Below, piece by piece: positions 14,201 to 27,822 of a DNA stretch of 64,000 nt. The position numbers were made by a program, and so were the translations under genes. Source of the stretch: Manis javanica. Its lineage: Eukaryota > Chordata > Mammalia > Pholidota > Manidae. The stretch is taken from contig NC_133163.1 of NCBI RefSeq assembly GCF_040802235.1, positions 69,119,501-69,183,500 on the forward strand, written 5' to 3'. The number at the start of each line of letters is the position of its first letter. The first letter of the stretch is position 1. A model generated the notes under the pieces. The model did no database searches. It was not told the DNA's origin and worked only from the letters and a program-made list of their open reading frames with translations.

Positions 14201-15015
14201 TGCTTGCTATTTCTAATAAAACATAAGTGCTTAGCTAATTGTATTGCTTTTTGAAATGTTTTAAAGATATTAAAACTGTATCTTTTTCACTACAAAATGT
14301 CTCACTTTATCACAATTAGTTACTTTTCCAAAAATGGAAAAGAGGGAGGAGTAGAATGCCAGGTAGATAAAAGGAATTCAAAGACTGAGTAAAGTGGTTA
14401 TTGTAAAGTGAAAATACAAGCCTGCTTTGGTTAAACCAGAATGGCCGTATATCTGAATTCCATGGGGCCCTCTTGCAAAATATATGCAGGTCCCTTCTCT
14501 CGCATACATAGCCTTATATTTCCAACTCCCATTGCTGAGATGTTAATATACTCCCAGGGCAGGAGGATAGAGAATACCTTTTCCCCTCCCACCTGATTGA
14601 AAATCCCTGGAAACAATTTAAATAAAACTGACCATTTTCTTTACTGACTTAATCCAGTTAATTTCCTCAGTCCTTTATTTCATAATGAAAGTGTTACAGG
14701 AGGTAATTATCTGATAAATATAAATAAATGGGTTGTCAGTTCAAAAATTATCTTCTCTTAGGGTATTTGTTCCAATCCCCTGTTTCCTGATCAGTTTACC
14801 TTGGCAGTGGAAAACCTGTTTCTCCGTAGAATGACTTTGTCATAATTTGAAAGAAAAGAAGTTTTTCAGATGAGGATGTCATTTAGTTAATGATTCCTCT
14901 ACTGTGTGTTAACTAGTTTCTGACCACTATTCTACATGGAATTAAAATGTCATCTGATGTGTATCAAAAGAAATTTCAATAAACTTAGCAAAATTTAGAA
15001 AAGTCAAATTAGTTT
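5290..15015. other. Gene-desert DNA, no supported gene
   Basis: AT-rich, with scattered frames of at most about 110 codons and no recognised domain. One MIR-like piece (13.1 kb). The stretch 8580-8760 is high-complexity with retained CpGs and homeodomain cores, and could be a conserved element. Diverged repeats are probably present at 10.2-11.2 kb, but I cannot name them. Confidence 0.55.
13065..13185 (+). mobile_element. MIR-like fragment
   Basis: 'tttacatatggaggtaaaca', 'cccaaggtcacacaacaata' and 'gacaatagagtgg' resemble the MIR core. Diverged. Confidence 0.4.
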
Positions 15016-15019
15016 TTTT

Positions 15020-15515
15020 TAAAGATATGGTACATAAAAGAAGCAAAAGATTATTCAGCTATAGAAAAGGAAATGCTACCATTTGCAACAACACGGATGG
15101 ACCTAAAGGGCATAATGCCAAGTGAAATAAGCCAGGCAAAGAAAGACAAATACCATATGGTTTCACTTATTTGATCTAAAAACAAAGCAAAACAAAATGA
15201 ACAAAATCTCAGTAGACTCACAGACACTGAGAAGTGACTGGTAGTTACTATGGGGGAAGGGTTGAATGGGTGATTGAGATGGATAAGGGGGTAATAGGAC
15301 ACAAAAATTCTCAATCATAATAAAAGTTGGTCACAGGAATGGTAGTACAACATGGAGAATATAGCCAATTATTCTGTAACATCTTCCTATGTTGACAGAT
15401 AGTAGCTGCACTAGTGGGGCTAAGGATTTAATAATATGGGTAACTGTTGAACCACGGCATTGTATACTTGGAACCAATATAAGATCATATATCAACAATA
15501 CTTCAATAAAAAAAT
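15020..15515 (+). mobile_element. L1 LINE 3' end (ORF2 end plus 3'UTR), truncated
   Basis: It contains the L1 ORF2 terminal string ('ttattcagctatagaaaagg', 'acacggatggacct', 'aagtgaaataagccaggc'). A 3'UTR follows with 'gttgaaccacggcattgtat' and the terminal 'caacaatacttcaataaaaa'. The 5' part is missing. The 3'UTR type resembles laurasiatherian L1s. An 87-codon frame at 15051-15314 on the other strand is an L1 shadow. Confidence 0.85.
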
Positions 15516-16030
15516 TTAGCTTATAAAATGCAATAAAAAGATTAATTTTATTGGATAAATTCATTGAGAAATATACATTGCCTAGACTATTAAATTGGAT
15601 TCTAAACTATCCTATGTTTCCCATCATTACAGAAATATTCCATTTCACATTAAATGAGTAGTCTTTCTTTATAGGAAATAGGAATGATAATTACTTTTTG
15701 CAGTATAAACAAGTAAAAAAAAACAGGCAAAATCACAAATAAATTCAACTACTCAATAGCATCACTCAATAGAAAGTAGAAAATAATGGAGAAATAAAAA
15801 TTCTGAGGGAAAATTATTTCCAACCAGTCCATCAATCAAATGTGAGAGTAAGAGACTTTTTAAGTAATGTCTAAAATAATTTACCTTATAGGTAGCCTTT
15901 CTCAGTAAGCTATTAAAGGACATATTCTATCAACTCAAAAAGAAACTCAAAGTAGTAACTCAATAAGTAAGTCAATGAAATGGAATCAAGCAAACAAGAA
16001 ACCAAACTCAGGAAAGAGACAAAGGTTACA

Positions 16031-16437
16031 TTTTGAGAACTGCCAAACTGTAATGTGGATGCCCCATTTTGCAATCCCACCAGCAACATATGAGAGGTCC
16101 AATCTCTCTCACTCCTTGTCAATACTTGTTATTGTCCATCTTTTTAATTTTATCCATCCTCATGGGTAAGAAGTGGCATGTCATTGTAGTTTTGATTTGC
16201 ATTTCCCTAATGACTAATGACATTGGGCATCTGTTTGTGTGATTATTGACCATTTGAATTCTTCTTTAGAGAAACATCTAGTCATGTCTTTTGTCCATTT
16301 TTAAATGGGTTGCTTTTTATTATTGAATTATAAGAGTTCCTCATATATTCCAGATGCAGATCTTTTATTATATATGTGGTTCATAAATATTTTCTCCCAA
16401 TCTATAGGTCAGAATATTCTTTTAACCTAAAATTATA
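16031..16437 (-). mobile_element. L1 ORF2 fragment, antisense
   Basis: The plus strand reads the complement of L1 ORF2: 'gagaactgccaaactgtaat', 'cccaccagcaacatatgag', 'gttttgatttgcatttcc', 'gtccatttttaaatgggttg', 'atattttctcccaatctata'. It lies opposite to the L1 at 15.0-15.5 kb, so the two are separate insertions or an inverted piece. Confidence 0.85.
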
Positions 16438-16462
16438 CATTTTGGATAGAGTTATGGGAAAT

Positions 16463-16464
<2 letters not shown>

Positions 16465-16501
<37 letters not shown>
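16465..16501 (+). repeat. (GT)n microsatellite
   Basis: About 18 uninterrupted GT units next to the L1 fragment that ends near 16437. The valine/cysteine run in overlapping frames comes from this repeat. Confidence 0.95.
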
Positions 16502-16503
<2 letters not shown>

Positions 16504-17129
16504 GGGATTGAGGAGGGATGATGATTCACTTGACAATTATCTTGCACTTGAAAATAGTAGAAGAGCAAATCCAATTCATGCAATTAAGTTGTATGCTTTC
16601 ATATTATGTAAATAATAAGTTGATGAAAGAAATTTTGAGTGCCCCTCAGTTTCTTCACATTTTCTACTCTGTATCCTCTACTCTCTGCCCCTTAGTTTAC
16701 ATACAATGCAAATAGAGATATGCTGAGATAGAGGAAAAATTGGGCATTTCTTAAAATGCCATTACAATGACAAAAATAAAAACCTGTCTACTGGCACTGA
16801 AGAGTTAAAAGAAACAAACTTGACAAATCAGACTTTTGAAAATTGACTTTTGGGAAAAGAATCTTCCTTAAAATGTTCTAGAGGAATACAACTTTGTCAT
16901 TAAAGATATTCTCAGGCTTTTAGAAGGTAATAGTAATGTAAAAATATAAAGTTTTTGTGAAGGAAACCACCAAAACCCTAGGTCACTGTGGTATGCTTGT
17001 TCTGTGTTAACAGTATGCATTTATCAGGTGAAGGTTCTTAAGACTCCCATGAGTCTCACCATTATAGAACATAGGAAGCAATGATATGTGTTGATGTGCC
17101 CACATTTATTCTTAATTTCACTATACAGG

Positions 17130-17415
17130 ATTGCATTCATTTAACACTCATATACTAAATACTTATTATGGACAGAAACAAATTACAACAATTAACAAAG
17201 CAGACACAGCTCCTGTTTCATTCAAGAATCTCAAATGTATGCAAAACCTTCAGTAAATGTAAAGTCTATTCATTATAAGACACTGAAAAATAAAGACATT
17301 TTTACCAGTGTGTGGTAAGTGTCATGATAAAGGTGACCATGACACTTAACCTAGGCTGTAGAGATGCAAGTGGTGAAAAAAATGACATCTAAGCTGAGAC
17401 TTTAAGAACAGAGGT
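17130..17415 (-). mobile_element. L2 fragment
   Basis: Antisense L2 3' tail sequence: ATTCATTTAACACTC, then 'taaatacttattatgg', a cassette resembling 'gacacagctcctg', and 'ggtaagtgtcatgataaaggt'. Diverged. Confidence 0.5.
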
Positions 17416-17821
17416 TGAAAGGTTGAAAAAAGATTGAAAGTATACTGCACAATGGAAAAAGTAGAAACACAGGTCCAGACCACCACACATTCCTTCTGAT
17501 TGTAACTTTAAACAATCCAGAATAGATAATTTTAAATTACTCTCATTCATCCACAGGAATTTTATAAATAGCCACTGATTGGCCTCTTTTTTCAATAGAG
17601 AAATATAGAATATATAAAAAATTTAAATTATTACATGTCTGATAGAGCCTTTAAAATCAACTAGTGCATGGCAGTACAGGACTAGTACGGGACAGCCCAG
17701 GAGAATCAGAGAAATACATTATTAATTACTGTTTCTTCAATTCATCAGACACCATACAATTTGTAAATACTTACAAAAAATAAAATTTTATAAAATGTTT
17801 TCTTTATTTAACACTTCTTCC

Positions 17822-19860
17822 TAAATCCATTCATTCATCCATCTATGCATTAAACAAATACTTAACTCATCTTAGGCATCTCATAAGCACTGAAAATTAA
17901 CCACAGACAGGATAAGATGTAGAGGACGAAGTCCCTGACATCATGGAGTTTACATTCTAGTGAGAAAGACAAACAATAAACAAGATAAATAAGTAAAATA
18001 TGTAGTATATTTGTTAGTTAAATGGTAAAGCAGGGAAGACTCAAGGGAAACCAGGGGAAGGGCTGCAATCTTTGATAGTGTAGTCTAGGTAGGACTCACT
18101 GAGATCTGTGTAAAGGGAGGGAGAAGTGAGCTATTTGCTATGTGTGTGTATGGCTGGAGGAAGGGAAGCTTTCCCAGCAGCAAAGACAGGAAATGCAAAG
18201 GACCTGTGTCAGGTGCAGTTTTGGTATCTTCAAGAAAGAATTAGCAGGCTAGAGTGATGGAAAGAGAGAGTAAATGGAAATGAAGTCAGAATGTTAAGGA
18301 AAAGCACAGGTCATGTGGGGATAGACAAGATTTCCGCTGGTAGCCTGACTAACGTAGGAATACAGTAGGAGGTTGAAGAGGAAAATGAAATTACTTGAGT
18401 AGTTTTGAGCATTTCCTTGCTACTCACTGAGTAAAAACTAAAAATAGACAAGGACAGAAGCAGAGGCTGTTGTAATAACCCAATTAAGATACCGTACAAT
18501 TCAGACACCATACAATTTGTGTGGAGTGGCTCAGACCTGAGCTGTGGTAGTTTGGATAGCAAGGAGTGAAGGAATTTTAGACAAATTTCAAAAATAGCAC
18601 CAACATAAATTACTCTCAATTTGAATGTTGTATGTGAAAGAAACATAGCAGCCAAAGACAATTCTAAGGAATTTGGGGTTGTGTCATTAGAAGAATGCAG
18701 TTGCCTTTCCCTGAAAAGAAAAAGACTGGGTGAAGGGCAGGTTGTGGGAAAATATCAGGTTATTTTTGGACATGTTGAACTTAAGAAGTATATTTGCTTT
18801 CCAAGTGGAGATATCTTATGGGTAGCTGTAAACAGTGGGCTTCACAAAAGAAATCTGAACTGATCACTTATATTTATATATAATATGTTTATAGATTTGT
18901 ATATTATATTTTATAAGTATATTTTATAACTATATATTTTTATATTTGTATTATATTATAAACTTATATAGCATATCAATGGCACCTAAAACCTTGAGAG
19001 TGGATGAGTTCCACAAAATAGTCATTAAAGATAGAAAAGAGAATTGATGTGAGTACTGAAACTAGGGGCACTGCGACATTACAAGTCATGGAAACTGGGA
19101 GGAAATATCAAAAAATCTGAGATGGAACATCCAGACATAGGAAAAAAAGAAACATAAAATACAAAAACACTGTTTGTTGTCCTGGAAGCCAAACAAAGAA
19201 AGTGTTTCAAGAAGGAGATAGTGTCTTGCCAATGGGTTCCAGTCCCAGCAAGTTCACTATAGATTCAATGAGACTGAAAAATGACAGTGGAACATTCTTG
19301 GGGTGAAAGAGCTTACACCCAACTTTATTCCCATGGTGGCAGGTCAATCACTAGGATCCTGTCCAATCAGAGCAAGTCTGCATGCAGCAAGCCAGTCTCT
19401 GCCTCCAGGTCTCTGCCCCCACAGCCATCTCAGTCTCTGTCCTCGGCGCTGCCACCACTCCAGTCCCTGTTCTCCTGCAGCCGTGCAGCTGTACACACCA
19501 TGTTGCCCAGAGCACTGGACGGAGCTCTTTATATAGAGTCAATAATGACATATTGCCCAAATATGTGTAGTGAGCAAGCTGACCAGGGCCAGGTGAGAAT
19601 CCTGGCCATAGGAACCTTCACTTTCACCATAGATAGTAATCAATTTTGTCAAATGTTAATGACAATTCAAGTAAGATGAGGCCTGAGAATTGACCATTTA
19701 GCAACATGGAGTTCATGGATGACCTTGGTAAAAGCAGTTTCAGTGGAGTTCTGGTGCTAAAAATCTGTTTGGAATGGATTAAAGGAAGGATAGGAGGGAG
19801 AAATTGGAAGTTGTACATAGAAACTTCTTTCTAAAGGAGTTTTATTTTAAAAGGAATGAG
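17822..19860 (-). mobile_element. L2 LINE 3' region, interrupted by an LTR
   Basis: On the plus strand this begins with the ATTCATTCAT-type L2 tail complement. It continues with recognisable antisense L2 3' sequence (CATGGAGTTTACATTCTAGTG, 'aataaacaagataaataag', 'ggacatgttgaacttaag', 'ccaagtggagatatc'). It is split by the LTR at 19222-19630 and resumes with 'agtaagatgaggcctgagaattgacc'-like sequence to about 19860. An AT-rich simple stretch lies inside at 18870-18980. Heavily diverged, as expected for L2. Confidence 0.75.
19222..19630 (+). mobile_element. Solo-LTR-like element, copy B, inserted in an L2
   Basis: Related to copy A but longer (about 409 bp), with an extra C/T-rich middle part. 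A TATA box (CTCTTTATATAG) lies near 19530. AGATAG flanks it on both sides (19216-19221 and 19631-19636), a 6-bp target duplication, and L2 sequence resumes in register beyond it. The insertion is therefore younger than the L2. Overlapping frames here, including a 132-codon one at 19281-19679, lie mostly within the element and are not genes. Confidence 0.65.
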
Positions 19861-19864
19861 AAAA

Positions 19865-22800
19865 GAGAAAAGGTTGTAAAGGAAATGAGCCAGAAATGAA
19901 GAAGTGGATTCAAAAGTGTGTTTTTTAGAAATGCAAGAAATAGCAGCATGTGTATGTGCTGATGTGAACCATCCAGTATCCAGAGAAATGTATGTGGTGC
20001 AGGAAAAAGAGAGAATTACTAAACTCACATTGCAGAGTAAATGGAAGAGGAATAGAATGTAGTGCACAAATAGAGATAGCCTTTTTCAGGAGTATGGTGA
20101 TGAAAGTTCAAGTAAATTCACACAAATATAGTTAAGTCACTGGATGTAGACAAGTAGTAGTTCATGGAAACTCTCTTAAATTTGCATCAGTTTTCTTAGT
20201 GAAGTAGAAATCACGGTCAACAGGTTAGGATGAGGATGAAGAAAGCAGTGTTGGAGGTTTGGGGAGAGAAAATGTGAAATAATCTCATGAATAAACTAGG
20301 GAAATCTAGCATGATTGTTAAACAGTGTTAAGGAGCCACTTGAGAAAAGTGATCTTAAATTTAAGGTGAGATCAGTCAGTGTTATTTTGTATTTTTTTCT
20401 CCAGCCACAGTCAATCACAAGTGGGCAAATGGTAAACAGGTTAAGGGTTTGATTTAACAAAGATGGTGCTTTATCCAACTGAACATAACAAAGCAAGCAT
20501 GGGCACCAAGGAGTGGATGGTGTTTGCGGTGAGTGATTACACTGACACAGGTCTTTAAGAAGTTATAACAGTTTAAAGCCAAGACGTATTTTAAGCATTT
20601 GGGGATTTCATCAGTTGTTCAATTTTGTGGTAGTCCTTGACAGTACAGAAAAAAGCACAGTTGAATGTGAGCCTTTTCATTTTGTGGTTCTAGAAGAGCT
20701 GCTCTTATTGTCCACTACTCTTTAAACAGTATCAGTTGAAAAACCAGGGTCCTCCATTATCAATGTAAGTATTAGGACTTGGGCTGCTCTAGAATAGGAA
20801 AAAGTTTTAAGAAAACTTAAAATCAAACTGCCAGTAATGTTACATTATCCCTGAGTGCACATTATTAGTTTCTCGTTAACTTGATTGTTTTCCAGTAAAA
20901 GTGAAATGTGCAATATGCAGATTAAATAATATTAGGTGTCAGAGTTTGAAAGAAATATTCATTTAACATTGGAAGAGGTTTTTCTCTGAGGAAATCTTGT
21001 TCATTTATTTTGTGAGAATATTTGTTTGTCGCTATTTGTTCAAAACATAATACAATTGTGAGATCCGGTGCCTGCTGGCAAAGTTGGAATAGCTGTCAGC
21101 AGGAAATGGCAAACTAATAATAAGTGCTGGTAAAATATTTATATTATAGTTTACTGGGAAGCTGAATGAAGTTTGTATTTCATTAGTGCTTGAGGCAGTA
21201 CATTGTAACATAGTTGTGCTCTAAAATAAGTGGATAGAATTCTAAATACTGTACTATAGTAATTTATCTTTCAACTATCTGCTGGGGGAAAAAAAGAATT
21301 CATAATATTAGAGCGTTTTACAAGTTGAAATTTAAGAAATTTTAAACAAGGTCCATAGGGCAGTAATTAGTAGCATCTCACATTCGGTGTTATTGGACAC
21401 GGAGCTGCTGGATCAACCACTTCTGTCCGAGGCCTAGTAATTTAGCTCTGGTTCATAATTCTCAATAACAGAGCTATTCAGGAGGGAGGGGTGGTCCTAA
21501 ACCACCAGATGACTCAGAAGTATGGTGATGTTCAAGTACAACACTGTGTTTATGTACTCCCCAAAGTGTATCAAAGCTCAGATCCAGAGAAATAAAAGGA
21601 AAGTCAAACAAAACAAGCATTAGACTACGTAAAATAAGGTACGGACAAGGCAAACAGGTGAGGCTTTGTTTAGGTGGCTAAGGTAGATCAATATCTATTC
21701 TTGCAAGCCAGGAATCCTGCCTGCTTTCCTCTGGCGCTCTGCAGATCATCTTACGACTTGCAGACAGACTGTCGCCTAAACCCAACTGACAGACAACCTA
21801 TTTCACCCCTGTAAAAATCATACCCATCTTCTTTCTTTGTGATTCACTAGAAGGGAGAAAAAAATACAACTGCCAAAATAAAATAATACCAGATTGGCTT
21901 TACCATATTTTAACATCCCTTTTCATTAAATTAAGTATAAAAGACTAATTCCCAATTTCTCTTTGATATAGAATTGTAATTTACTCGATAAAATATAAGT
22001 ATATTGTGAACATAACTGTGTGTGTGTTGTATAGAGAGATAACCAAATTTATCCAAATAGTAAACATATGTAAAGTGTCTTACATGTAATCAATAAATAT
22101 TACCTAATATCAATATTCCTATATAATAATTTTTAATATCTTACAGAGGGATGTTCAGAGAGTCAATTATAAACTGAGAAAATAGATGTATACTTACCTT
22201 GTAATAATTCATAGAATAGAGAAGCGATATTTCAGTAATTTGAAAATATTTAACAAGCTCATGATAGCTGAACTTTGAGTAAATAACAGAAAACCAAAAT
22301 GTTTATGTTCTCTGACATAGTACCATCAGTTTGCCTTGTTCTGATGAACTACAAGTTCATGAACAATTATTAGTACTTTTAGTTTTCACATAGAACGTTT
22401 TAATTCTGATGGGAAAATCAAAATCGGAAATCTTTTCTCCAAAGCAAGTATTATATTTTGGTTAATCAAAATATAAAACCTGTCTTCTAGTTCCATAGAA
22501 CTTTGGAAAATTATCCAAACTTCCTTGCAAACAGAGTATAATTATATAAAACTTTTCCTTTACATGTACAATTTTTATTTAGTTATTATTGTTTTCATTT
22601 CATAAGTTTAACTAAGTTAGGTGAATGCCTTTTACTGTGGTAAAAGCAATGGTAATACTGTAAGAACAAAATCTCTGAGAAATTAAAACAAAGGCTGCTT
22701 AACAAATAAAAAATGTACACAATCCTAATTCTGCTTTGACAAATAGACATTTAGTATGTTTTACTCTTGAGATAACATTAACAGGCAAAATTTTTCACAT

Positions 22801-25800
22801 GTATACAGTAATTTATGATTTTCATTTTATCCAGACTATCATATCAAAACCCATCCTGCTATTTTTTTACCCCCTGAGCTGACTAATAAAAGGAATGGTA
22901 ATGTTAATATTCAAAATACTGAAAGTCAAGACAAATCCTTATTTTAGTGGTTGTAGAAATTTTGTCCTAATCTTGAAAGTGGAAGAGGTCATATTTTGTA
23001 GGCTGATGTATATCCTATCTCAAGTAATATGAATATGTCTTTTCATCACTGCTACAACTTTCTGCTTACCTCTTCATGGTGGAAGAAATGTAATTTACTT
23101 GTCAGATTGAAATGGTTGATATAAATCCTTATTCCATCTTTTGAACTAGCATTTCTGAAACCCTACATTACAAACAAATGGAATGTTTAATTAAACAACT
23201 ACTTTACTACTACCTGAACAAGAGTGTGTGATTATATCAACTTAAGAGCAAGCTATGGAATAGAATTCAAAGACAATGTTTTCAAGTCAGGCAAAAAGTA
23301 TGAATATACTAATTTAAAATCAAGACATGTGATTGGAATGTAAACAAAACATTTTAAGTTCCTGTCTTCAAGATATCAAAATAGTTGTCAGTTAAAACTA
23401 ATATAATTTAGAAGATATTAATTTACATTAAAATTTCTTCTTTAAATTACTAATGTACACACAAAGCTAAATTTAAAAGCCAATTAACAGTTTATTATGA
23501 TGCTAAAAACTTATTTTAAATATAAACAATTGTTATTTTTGCAAGAGATTCATTTTACTTCTGTGCATCATTGGTTTTACACAGCTACAGATTAGCAACT
23601 CTGAAATATATTCTGAAATAAGAATGAAAATATGAAAAGGTACATTTAGCTGAAAAATTAGGCATACTATAATGTACATGATTGTGTATGTGTATGCATG
23701 TGTATCTATATTTATATGTGCATAAATATGTTTAAATATATAGTATATATTATATTTGAAAGCCAAGAATTAATTTTACCTTCTTATTTCAAAATATAAA
23801 ATAATAGATTTGCTATAATCATACAAAGGCACTTGATGTTAAAGGTCAGTCCATTTTTTCACTCATTTGTGGGAACCAAGAAAAATAAAAAATCATTGGG
23901 TTCTGACCTAATCAAAGCCATAAGTTGTTTTTTAAAACATTCATTGTTAGGATTCTAATTATCTTATTTGTGTTTGTTTGGATAAACAGATGAAACATTT
24001 CTGATCCAGATGTGACAATCTCAGCGCTGTCATTTACCTTTCAAGGATCATAGAATTTTTGCTTTTAACACATTCCCTCGAGTACCTACATGTTTTCATT
24101 ATAAACCAGTAGTTGAGAAAACATGTCAGATGCTAAATTCAAAATCCACGATGCAGGAAACATGGGGAAATGTAACAACTGTTTTGGAAGAAAATGCCTT
24201 GAAGTCAACTTACATAAAATCCTAAATGGTTTGTCAGTGAATTATAATTAGCATTTATGTTACAACTGCAAATGCTGAACAGTTTCTCCTTAACTACTAT
24301 ATGGCTGAAATTATTTTTGGTCAAGTATGCATAAAATCTTGCTAAAATGTCTATATTCTATAACATAAAAGTTTAGTGTTACAAATGTAGAATTTATAAT
24401 GCCAATTAAAATTATGAAACTGAAGGAAAAAAATAAAGTCCAGAACACTTAAACTCTTTCAATACTTAATACATTCACTATATGAAATCTCATAAAGAAC
24501 ATGCAGCACTCAAAGTAATAATATCTTGTGTGATTATTCAATAACCTGTATGTCCATGTAGACTAAAAATGGAAATTTTTCTAGAGGTTCACATTCACTA
24601 TAGTAAATGAAATGAAAGTTTTAGGGTGCTTAGGTAAAGGCTAAAATAACTCAAATTATTTACTCAGCAAATGTTCACTGATCTTTATCAATCATTATTC
24701 TCAAATACAAAGTAAACTATAAACACAAATAATATAATTAATGAAAGGATCTATGCAAAGATAGACAATGCAAGACAACTGAACTTATAATGAATAACAT
24801 CTAAAATATTTAATCACAGTCTTATATGACTACACACATTTCTACTTACTAAAATAGTGAAAGTGCCATTTTCTACTTTTTTAAATGTATATTTGCAAAC
24901 ATTTTCTCTCACAGAATCGTTCAATTAAATAACATGCATTTCCAATTAAATAACTAATGTATTTATGAATATTCATTTTCTACATTTATTTGATAAAGGC
25001 TAGAGTTGGTTAGACTAGCATGGAAACAAAAATTATTATGTTATTTTAAACTCAGCAACCTCTTTTAATTTGAAACAGGTGATTATATAAGAAATTGTAG
25101 AATACACTAAAAGAGTTGGAGAACAACAATGTTTCATGTAAGAATTATTAATTAGTGTTTATAATCACTAAAAACAAGTATGTACATGAATATATAATCA
25201 TCTAAAGAATGTCAATCTTTAACTTCACTTAATTACTAAAATGGACATTTAAGAATGTATTTTAATGAATATCACAAATGTATTTTTTGATTAAACACAG
25301 ATAATAAAAATAGTTTGGTTTCTAATAAAAATACCAAATATAAGACCAATTTCATGTATACATATTAATTATGAGAAAAAAATTAAAATATTTACATCTT
25401 TCAAAATAGTATCAATATAATTATAAATACTCAGTGGAAATGAAATCCTTAGTACATATAGCCAGTCTCCAACAGATTATTGGTATTACTAAAATGTGGG
25501 TGTTGAGTGCCTAGTTTATATCATTTGCGATTTGTTGTGCAAAGTGTAAAATAAGCAGGAAGTTTAAATCTTATTTCCTTAACCCTGATGGATAAACACC
25601 ATCATGAAAACATTAAAAGTCTGTTATTTGGAGAGTGTGTGAGAATCCATGTGCTAAATGTGTCTTTAATATAAGAAACTCATCAGTAAGTGGAACTTTA
25701 GATACAATTGTATTTTGGAGTATCAAAGCAAAGTTTGCACTGTACATAAAGTTTACTGTCACAGCAACTCTTCAAAGAAAAAATTCTTAAATCTACGGTT

Positions 25801-26380
25801 GTCAGTCTGCTGTTTTCTGAGTATTATAGTTAATGGAAAAAAACTCTTAAAAGCATTGACTTTTATCCTTCATTTTAACAAAACAATTCTCTGTTTACTT
25901 ATTTTACAGTTAATCTCCATGCTAAATCTGAAAGTATGCTCTCAATAACAACTATAATGAAAGAATGTTGGGATAATGACACAAGATGATAAAAGCAAGA
26001 AAAATGATCATCTGAGGATAGAATCTCCTTCATATATATGAGCTTTAAGTAGAAATGAAGTAGGAGAAATGCTCAACCAAAAATTAAGCAGAGAATTCCA
26101 ATAGAAAAAAACTTATCCAAAGGTGGTCGAAAGCCTTCCTAGACTCCAATCCCTGTCGACAAGGGTTTTCTAATATGAAATACATAGCTCTATAAAATTA
26201 TGTGCAAATTTTGTAGACAAGAGCTCCTCACCATCTTTAACTGATGAAAATTTAGAGGAGACTCATAGACTTAGTTTTGATGGTGAAAGTGTTTTGTTGT
26301 TTAGTAAGATAGAGATAATGCTATGTGTTCAACAAACCCATATATTTTTCTTCCTAAACAGAACTAAATTACACTACCCT
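19865..26380. other. Gene-desert DNA, no supported gene
   Basis: Very AT-rich, low CpG, mostly short frames. Apart from the candidate element near 21.0-21.5 kb I see no gene or well-preserved transposon. Confidence 0.55.
20990..21480. promoter_or_regulatory. Candidate conserved non-coding element in the downstream desert
   Basis: Repeat-free block with high-complexity sequence and motifs such as GCTATTTGTTC, AAACTAATAATAAG, GGTGTTATTGGACACGGAGC and AGTAATTTAGCTC. CpGs are kept (for example CATTCGG, GTCCGAGG). It resembles an enhancer; alignment would decide. Confidence 0.3.
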
Positions 26381-26384
26381 GCAA

Positions 26385-26640
26385 TTAGGTTGGGCCATGT
26401 GTCTTCAGGCCAATGGAAAAAGGTATTCACAATCCTCAGCAAGCTTTCTTCCCTCCTGACCCAATGCAGAGTATCCAGTGGAGAACTCTAGGGCTCCAGA
26501 AGATGGCACAGCCACTCACAGCCACTCTGAAAGACTGAATGGAACAAAGATCCACCCCCACTCTCTACCTAACCAACACTGGAATGTGACATAAAGGAGT
26601 AATAAATCTTGATAATACTAAGCCATTGAGATTTGAGAAA
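26385..26640. mobile_element. Ancient interspersed repeat remnant, family uncertain
   Basis: 'gttgggccatgtgtcttcag...', 'agaagatggcacagcc' and the end 'taagccattgagatttgag' resemble an old mammalian LTR/MER-type repeat that ends in an 'aagccactgagattt' motif. I cannot name the family with certainty. Confidence 0.4.
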
Positions 26641-26904
26641 GGCTAGATTATTCATTCATTCATTTACTCAAATATTATGAATAATTAAGAGTTATGGGGA
26701 TAAAAATAATATTTGGTACTTCAGAGAAAGGCAGGTGGTAATTGTACTGGATCTAAGTATTACAGTAGGAATAATTCTTTGAAACTATACGTATAGATAT
26801 CAAGTATTCTGCAGTTGGTCCCTATCAAAGTCTTGCTTCCCTAATCATATGCTGAATTTGTCATCTTATTATATTATTACTATTAATGATAAATGCTTAA
26901 AGCA

Positions 26905-27115
26905 CTACCTAGCATTCAGTTCTTACCATACTCTGAGCATAGTGCTAAACTCTTTATGTGAATTATCTCATTTAATGTCAAAGTGACCCTGTGAGGGAGT
27001 TTTGACAATATTACTCATTTCATGGAGGAAACTGATGTCTGTAGATATTAAGATGACCTCCCAGCTAATAAGTGGTGAATCCAGAACTCAGAAAGTCTTT
27101 TTGACTTCATGGCCA
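26905..27115 (+). mobile_element. MIR SINE
   Basis: Follows the MIR order: 'gagcatagtgctaaactctt', 'tgaattatctcatttaatgt', 'gtgaccctgtgagggag', 'tcatggaggaaactgatg', 'ccagctaataagtggtgaat', 'ccagaactcagaaagtc'. Nearly complete. Confidence 0.8.
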
Positions 27116-27822
27116 TCTTATTAATATACAGTATTGCATTGAGGGTAATATTTGGTCCCAACTAATTATTGCTTGAGCAATAATTGACTTCAACTACTCT
27201 CCTACCCACAAACAGAATCATATAGCTGTATGTTCATTTTGTATGTCACAGAAATGGCTGACAGGAAGGGTTGACCTTAGCAGATAGAGTATAATATTGG
27301 ATCTACCCCTTATAGTGGAAATTTTACTCTCAGATTTTATCAACGTGCCAAAAATTGATCCATCTATCAAAGTAAGATGCACAGTTATCACTAAAGTTTT
27401 GACCCAGAAATCATCTATTTATGAATAAGTTAAATGAAAGAAAGTCACTGAAGCTCTGGAATATAATACTCACTCACCCAAAGGTAACTGCCATTATAAA
27501 TGATATATTTGAAATTCATGTTCTAGGATCAGATACTTTGGAAGCCAAATAATAATCAGTATATTGCTTGAAAAACATGGATTCAGGATGAAGATATTTT
27601 TATGGATAGAATGTTGAATAAAAGCATCAAGTTGAAATAGTCTGAAATCCATTCACAACTGGAATGGCCTTGTCACTGGGACTGAAGTCCAAAGGAATTA
27701 AGTCCACTCCTTCATCTTTTGAACCACATTTATATACATTTTGCCTACACTGCTTCTGATTTTTCTGTTTTCATGGCTAAACTTCACTGGATATGCCAGT
27801 ACGTTCAATTAGCTTATGCCAC

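Noticed and set aside
15051-15564. Minus-strand frames of 87 and 77 codons
   Set aside because: Antisense of L1 ORF2 end and 3'UTR.
19281-19679. 132-codon plus-strand frame
   Set aside because: Lies mostly inside the LTR-like element; no similarity to retroviral or host proteins.
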